Part shown: one piece after another, positions 60,788 through 64,000 of the stretch
How positions within the stretch are numbered: the stretch's first letter is position 1
Layout of the letters: every line of letters starts with the position of its first letter
Assembly (NCBI GenBank): GCA_964594985.1
Contig: CAZQNQ010000025.1
Location: forward strand, 1-64,000
Reading direction: 5' to 3'
Origin: JADLHS01 sp964594985
GTDB lineage: Bacteria > Verrucomicrobiota > Verrucomicrobiia > Limisphaerales > JADLHS01
DNA: 64,000 bases
Translations under genes and position numbers: made by a program
Notes under the pieces: model-generated
Database searches by the model: none
The model's input: only the letters and a program-made list of their open reading frames with translations
Told to the model about the DNA's origin: nothing

Positions 60788-60985
60788 TCACGCCGTCGCC
60801 AGATTATCTTCGAGCACTTTCGATTTTCCCGACGGCGGTTCAGCTTCATTCGCTGATGGTGCGCCGTCCGCAAGGACCTTGATCGGTTCGTAAAACGTAT
60901 TTCGCTGCACCGGGGTGCGGCCGGCTTCGCGGATGGCTTTGATCATGTCCGCTTCGGTCTGCAATTGCGGCGCGGTCGCGCTCAT
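60788..60985 (-). pseudogene. Remnant of a second mqnE 3' end
   Basis: 65 codons matching the last 63 residues of MqnE ('SPQLQTEADMIKAIREAG'-like, then 'RTPVQRNTFYEPIKVL', 'PPSGKSKVLEDNLATA'). Identity is complete over the part nearest the toxin gene and drops towards the stop codon. It lacks the radical-SAM core. An ATG overlapping the toxin stop codon could still allow translation of the fragment. Confidence 0.9.
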
Positions 60986-61323
60986 TTTGGTGGCCGGTTC
61001 ACCCGAATCAATTGTCCGTTCAGTGAGCTTTGCGCGCCGGTGGCTTGGTGAATTCGCTCCGCCTGCCCGGCAAAATCCGGGTCAACGGTGCAAACGATGA
61101 TGCCGGCGTGCGCCGGGCTGATCCGATGTAAACCGATAAAGTGTCGCCGGTTCAATGTGAGGACCACGCGATTCTCGGCGGTGGCAAATTTCAAAACTTC
61201 CACGTCAGGCAGAGCTTGATCGGCTTTGCCGGTTTCCTGAATGGTCAATACGTCATGGCCCAGCGCGCGAAGTTTCTCGACGACGGGATGGGGAAAGTTC
61301 TCGTTGGAATAAAACCGCACCAT
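60982..61323 (-). CDS. DUF5615 PIN-like toxin
   Basis: 113 residues from the ATG at 61323. 'MVRFYSNENFPHPVVEKLRALGHDVLTI' (in parts), 'PDVEVLKFATAENRVVLTLN' and 'RRHFIGLH' match the Mut7-C/DUF5615 PIN-like family, a presumed RNase toxin. Start and stop of the two genes overlap by one base (TGATG), so translation is coupled with the DUF433 gene upstream. Ends inside the mqnE remnant. Confidence 0.9.
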   Translation of the reverse strand: MVRFYSNENFPHPVVEKLRALGHDVLTIQETGKADQALPDVEVLKFATAENRVVLTLNRRHFIGLHRISPAHAGIIVCTVDPDFAGQAERIHQATGAQSSLNGQLIRVNRPPK

Positions 61324-61652
61324 CACTCGGCCTCGTTTTGCTCGATCTGACGGCTGATTTCGTCGCGGTGGGAACGGGCGTAGGCCCAAGCATTCGCCAA
61401 ATCTTCGGCCCGCAGGGTCGGATAGGAGCGTAGGAGTTCGGCCTCGGAAACCCCGAGCCGCCGCGCTTGCTCCAATACCCACACGGGAATGCGCGTTCGC
61501 ACAATGCACGGCTCGCCACCGCAAACGCCGGGGCGGCTTTCAATGCCGGGAAAGGAATCGTTCAAATCGCTCGCCGCCCAGCGCAGCAACTGCGCCTTCT
61601 CGGCACGCGTGAGCTTGGCGAGGATTTCTTCGGCGGCTTCCAATGCGCTCAT
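61323..61652 (-). CDS. DUF433 antitoxin
   Basis: 109 residues from the ATG at 61652. The DUF433 core is 'IESRPGVCGGEPCIVRTRIPVWVLEQA' (in parts) followed by a helix-turn-helix 'GVSEAELLRSYPTLRAEDLANAW'. DUF433 proteins pair with DUF5615 toxins and probably repress the operon. The gene lies within a segment bounded by the mqnE 3' end and its remnant. Confidence 0.9.
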   Translation of the reverse strand: MSALEAAEEILAKLTRAEKAQLLRWAASDLNDSFPGIESRPGVCGGEPCIVRTRIPVWVLEQARRLGVSEAELLRSYPTLRAEDLANAWAYARSHRDEISRQIEQNEAE

Positions 61653-61813
61653 AGAACGGTGGCATTGTAAGAGCGAAGTTCGCTTTGCGCAAGGGACGCC
61701 TAAGCCGGAACGATGCCGTTGGTTTGGGAAGCGCGTCCGCCCCGGGCGCAGTGGGGTGCGCCGAACGACAGCCGGGGCGGCTGTGCTCCCCGATTTGAAC
61801 TGCATCGTTCCGG

Positions 61814-63127
61814 CTACGCCGTAGCCAGATTGCCTTCCAACACTTTGGATTTACCCGACGGCGGGTCAGCTTCATTGGCAGCGGCTGCGGCAGGCAGGAC
61901 TTTGATCGGTTCGTAGAACGTATTCCGTTGCACCGGGGTGCGGCCGGCTTCGCGGATGGCTTTGATCATGTCCGCTTCGGTCTGCAATTGCGGCGAGGTC
62001 GCGCCGGCCATGTGGAAGATGTGTTCCTCGATGATCGTCCCGTGCAGATCATCCGCGCCGTAGCTCAACGCCACTTGCGCCAGCTTCATCCCCATGCCCA
62101 CCCAATAGGCCGTGATGTGATCGAAGTTATCGAGGTAGATGCGGCTCACGGCGATGGTGCGCAACGCGTCGAAGCCCGTGGGCGGCGTTTTCACCGGAAT
62201 GTCGTTGTTCTCCGGCTGATACGGCAGCGGCACGAAACCGACGAAGCCGCGCGTCTCGTCCTGCAACGCGCGCAATTGCCGCAGATGATCCACGCGGTCG
62301 GCAAGCGATTCGACGTGGCCGAACAACATCGTGCAGGTGCTGCGCCCGCCGAGCTTGTGCCAGGTGCGGTGCACGTCGAGATATTCCTCGGCGGATTCCT
62401 TGCCCTTGGCGATGGCGCTGCGGACTTCCTTGCGAAAAATCTCCGCGCCGCCGCCGGTGAGCGATTCGAGTCCGGCGGCTTTCAATTCAATCAACGTCTG
62501 CGCGACGGTTTTTTTCGCGAGCCAGGCGAGGTGCAGGATTTCAATCGCGGTGAAGCATTTGAGTTGAAGTCGGGGAGCACCCGCGTCTCGCGGGTTATTT
62601 TCAGCGTCCCGCTGAAAATCTTGTTTCACTAACTTTTCCGCTTCCGAGAGTTTGTTCGTTGAAGATTCGGGCGCGACGCCCGAATCAACCCGCGGGACGC
62701 GGGTGCTACACTCATCATTCAGCGCGCGCAACGCCCTCAGCATGTCCGTGTAGTAACTGAACGGCAGCGAGGGATGCAGTCCACCAACGATGTGCAATTC
62801 CGTGATGCCCAACTGCAACGCCTCGCGCGCTTTCTCGACCATTTGCGGGATGGTCAACTCGAAACCGTCCTTGTCGCGTTTCTTGCGCGCGAACGAGCAG
62901 AACTGGCAGCTCAGGATGCAGTAGTTCGAGTAGTTGAGGTAGCGATTGATGATGAAGCTGGCGCGATTGCCGACTTTCTTCTGTCGCGCGAGATCAGCGA
63001 TGGCGCCGAGGGCGTTGAGGTCCTTGGATTCAAACAACCGCAGCGCGTCGGCTTCGGAAATACGTTCGCCAGCGGCGACCTTGTCATAGAGGTCGCGCAA
63101 CTCGCTGCGTTGGACGAAGAAATTCAT
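61814..63127 (-). CDS. mqnE: Aminofutalosine synthase
   Basis: 437 residues from the ATG at 63127; the upstream extension is not conserved-looking. A radical-SAM enzyme with the cluster motif C-x3-C-x2-C in 'YCILSCQFCSFAR', followed by 'ELHIVGGLHPSLPF', 'GLESLTGGGAEIF' and 'GTIIEEHIFHMAGATSPQ'. It builds 6-amino-6-deoxyfutalosine in the futalosine route to menaquinone. About 44 residues (near 141-184) are encoded by a palindromic element and separate the normal domain core without breaking the frame. Its last 63 codons recur downstream as a remnant. Confidence 0.93.
   Translation of the reverse strand: MNFFVQRSELRDLYDKVAAGERISEADALRLFESKDLNALGAIADLARQKKVGNRASFIINRYLNYSNYCILSCQFCSFARKKRDKDGFELTIPQMVEKAREALQLGITELHIVGGLHPSLPFSYYTDMLRALRALNDECSTRVPRVDSGVAPESSTNKLSEAEKLVKQDFQRDAENNPRDAGAPRLQLKCFTAIEILHLAWLAKKTVAQTLIELKAAGLESLTGGGAEIFRKEVRSAIAKGKESAEEYLDVHRTWHKLGGRSTCTMLFGHVESLADRVDHLRQLRALQDETRGFVGFVPLPYQPENNDIPVKTPPTGFDALRTIAVSRIYLDNFDHITAYWVGMGMKLAQVALSYGADDLHGTIIEEHIFHMAGATSPQLQTEADMIKAIREAGRTPVQRNTFYEPIKVLPAAAAANEADPPSGKSKVLEGNLATA
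62576..62707. repeat. 132-bp cloverleaf element inside mqnE
   Basis: Arms 62576-62596 and 62687-62707 pair (AGCACCCGCGTCTCGCGGGTT / AACCCGCGGGACGCGGGTGCT, given here in their two halves), and inside are ATTTTCAGCGTCCCGCTGAAAAT and GATTCGGGCGCGACGCCCGAATC hairpins (62596-62618, 62664-62686). Length is exactly 44 codons. All loops carry GCGTC/GACGC-type cores. Confidence 0.95.
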
Positions 63128-63186
63128 CGCGCCAGAATTAACAGAAACCGGCGGGTTAAGAAAGTCCGTTTGAATCGCCGGAAATT

Positions 63187-63558
63187 TCACGCGCGAATGA
63201 GGCTGAGCGTCATCATCGCTAACAATGTGGTGATGACCAGCATCGCGAGCGAACCGATCCAAGCCCACCGCCCGCCGCGCCGCACGCCCCAAGTCAAACC
63301 GGCCAGCAGAAAAATTTCGCTTCCGATGACCGCAGCCCATTTCAGCCATTCCGGCGCTTCGGGCGCGAGCCAGCGCGACAACAGAAAACCGGGGACGAGG
63401 CCGGGCGCGACTGGCAGGAGTTGCCAGACGGTTTGTTTACAGTGCGAGCAGGCGACGAACAGCGCGGTGTAGAGGCCCATGCCGATGAACGGGACGAACA
63501 ACACGCCCGCCGCCAGCGGAATAGCTTTCCACCAAGCGATTCGCCCCGGTTGATTCAT
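63187..63558 (-). CDS. Hypothetical small membrane protein
   Basis: 123 residues from the ATG at 63558, with about three to four hydrophobic segments ('AAGVLFVPFIGMGLYTALFV', 'WAAVIGSEIFLLAGL', 'IGSLAMLVITTLLAMM'). A CSHC pair in the first loop could bind a metal. No family recognised. It lies 59 bp upstream of mqnE on the same strand. Confidence 0.65.
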   Translation of the reverse strand: MNQPGRIAWWKAIPLAAGVLFVPFIGMGLYTALFVACSHCKQTVWQLLPVAPGLVPGFLLSRWLAPEAPEWLKWAAVIGSEIFLLAGLTWGVRRGGRWAWIGSLAMLVITTLLAMMTLSLIRA

Positions 63559-63658
63559 GGCGGCGAGTAAATCGGCTTTCCTCGGGCACCGCCAGGGCCA
63601 ATCCTCCAAGTGTCCCAACAACCAAGATCAATCGCTTCATAAATGATTCTCCTTGGGA

Positions 63659-64000
63659 TCAGACGTGGGCCGAAACCATGCGGTTGCTGCGACGCACCAA
63701 CCACCACCAGATCGTCAAGGGAATCACCCAGATCAGATTCAGCCAGGCGAAGTGGCGGAAGAAGACTTGCCCGGATTTGAAGAACAGATTGGGCTGGATG
63801 GCTTGCGCGGCAATTTCATTATTGGCTTGGGCGGCTTGAGCAAAACCACCGAGGGCAAAATCGTGCGCCACCGCCGCGCCGCCCAGCGCCGCATTCCAGG
63901 CGAGGGCGCAACTGCCAAACGCCTGCCAGCCCAGCGCCAGCCCACCCAGCGCCCACACGCCGATGGCGAGACCGCCCCACGCCATGCCGCCGATGGCAAA
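63659..64000 (-). CDS. Glycine/alanine-repeat membrane protein (partial, 5' end outside)
   Basis: 113 codons to the window edge; the start is beyond it. The N-terminal visible part repeats a G-G-x-A-x-G pattern ('IGGMAWGGLAIGVWALGGLA'), then 'FALGGFAQAAQANNEIAAQA', and the C-terminus has one long hydrophobic segment 'FAWLNLIWVIPLTIWWWLV'. Similar repeat proteins, often with a zinc ribbon in front, occur in Verrucomicrobia. Function unknown. Confidence 0.6.
   Translation of the reverse strand, partial: FAIGGMAWGGLAIGVWALGGLALGWQAFGSCALAWNAALGGAAVAHDFALGGFAQAAQANNEIAAQAIQPNLFFKSGQVFFRHFAWLNLIWVIPLTIWWWLVRRSNRMVSAHV

Overview
The window looks like a high-GC chromosome segment from a Verrucomicrobiota bacterium, probably of the Pedosphaera/Limisphaerales kind. 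I infer this from family content, not from a database search: a pseudopilin with the 'FTLIELLVVIAIIAILA...LLPALS' N-terminus, a very long GreA, a DUF1080 lipoprotein, the futalosine menaquinone enzyme MqnE, agmatine deiminase, and a very heavy load of interspersed palindromic repeats.

Layout. 1-6.1 kb: part of an integrative element (ATPase, small DNA-binding protein, tyrosine recombinase) abutting the 3' end of tRNA-Asn(GUU); its far end is not recognisable here. 6.3-12.8 kb: MFS transporter, tgt, a hicBA toxin-antitoxin pair set exactly between two ~365-bp direct repeats that copy the 5' end of tgt, purC, PolX. 13-24.8 kb: mostly unlinked genes (long greA, rsmB, an outer-membrane protein, a glycosidase-glycosyltransferase fusion, thyA, a SanA/YdcF-like protein, a pseudopilin).

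24.8-47.8 kb: a complete nitrate-assimilation locus, nearly all on the minus strand. In transcription order it encodes a NasS-like soluble sensor, NrtA, NrtB, two NrtC/D-type ATPases, an alginate-export-type porin, a NarK-type transporter, a PP2C/Ser-Thr-kinase fusion, a DmsB-DmsC fusion, NasA, a cupin, a CysJ-like flavoprotein, NirA, a MOSC protein and MobA. Two LysR paralogues stand divergently at the head. Nitrate would cross the porin, be imported by the ABC and MFS systems, be reduced to nitrite by NasA (MGD cofactor helped by MobA) and to ammonium by NirA, with the flavoprotein a likely electron donor. 48-64 kb: OppF, a nucleotidyltransferase/small-protein pair, agmatine deiminase, ffh, a DUF1080 lipoprotein, pdxA, a SurA-like chaperone, a zinc peptidase, a TPR protein, a DUF433/DUF5615 toxin-antitoxin pair, mqnE and two membrane proteins (the last cut by the window edge).

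Two patterns cut across the annotation. First, palindromic elements, often an outer stem enclosing two hairpins, lie between genes and also inside coding regions without breaking the frame (nirA, the flavoprotein gene twice, nasA at least twice, mqnE; the 75-bp and 132-bp copies are exact multiples of three). Second, three cargo segments (hicBA beside tgt, an outer-membrane gene beside rsmB, DUF433/DUF5615 beside mqnE) are each bracketed by a duplicated end of the neighbouring core gene, with no transposase or integrase visible. These suggest a translated-repeat system and a gene-end-restoring route of cargo acquisition.
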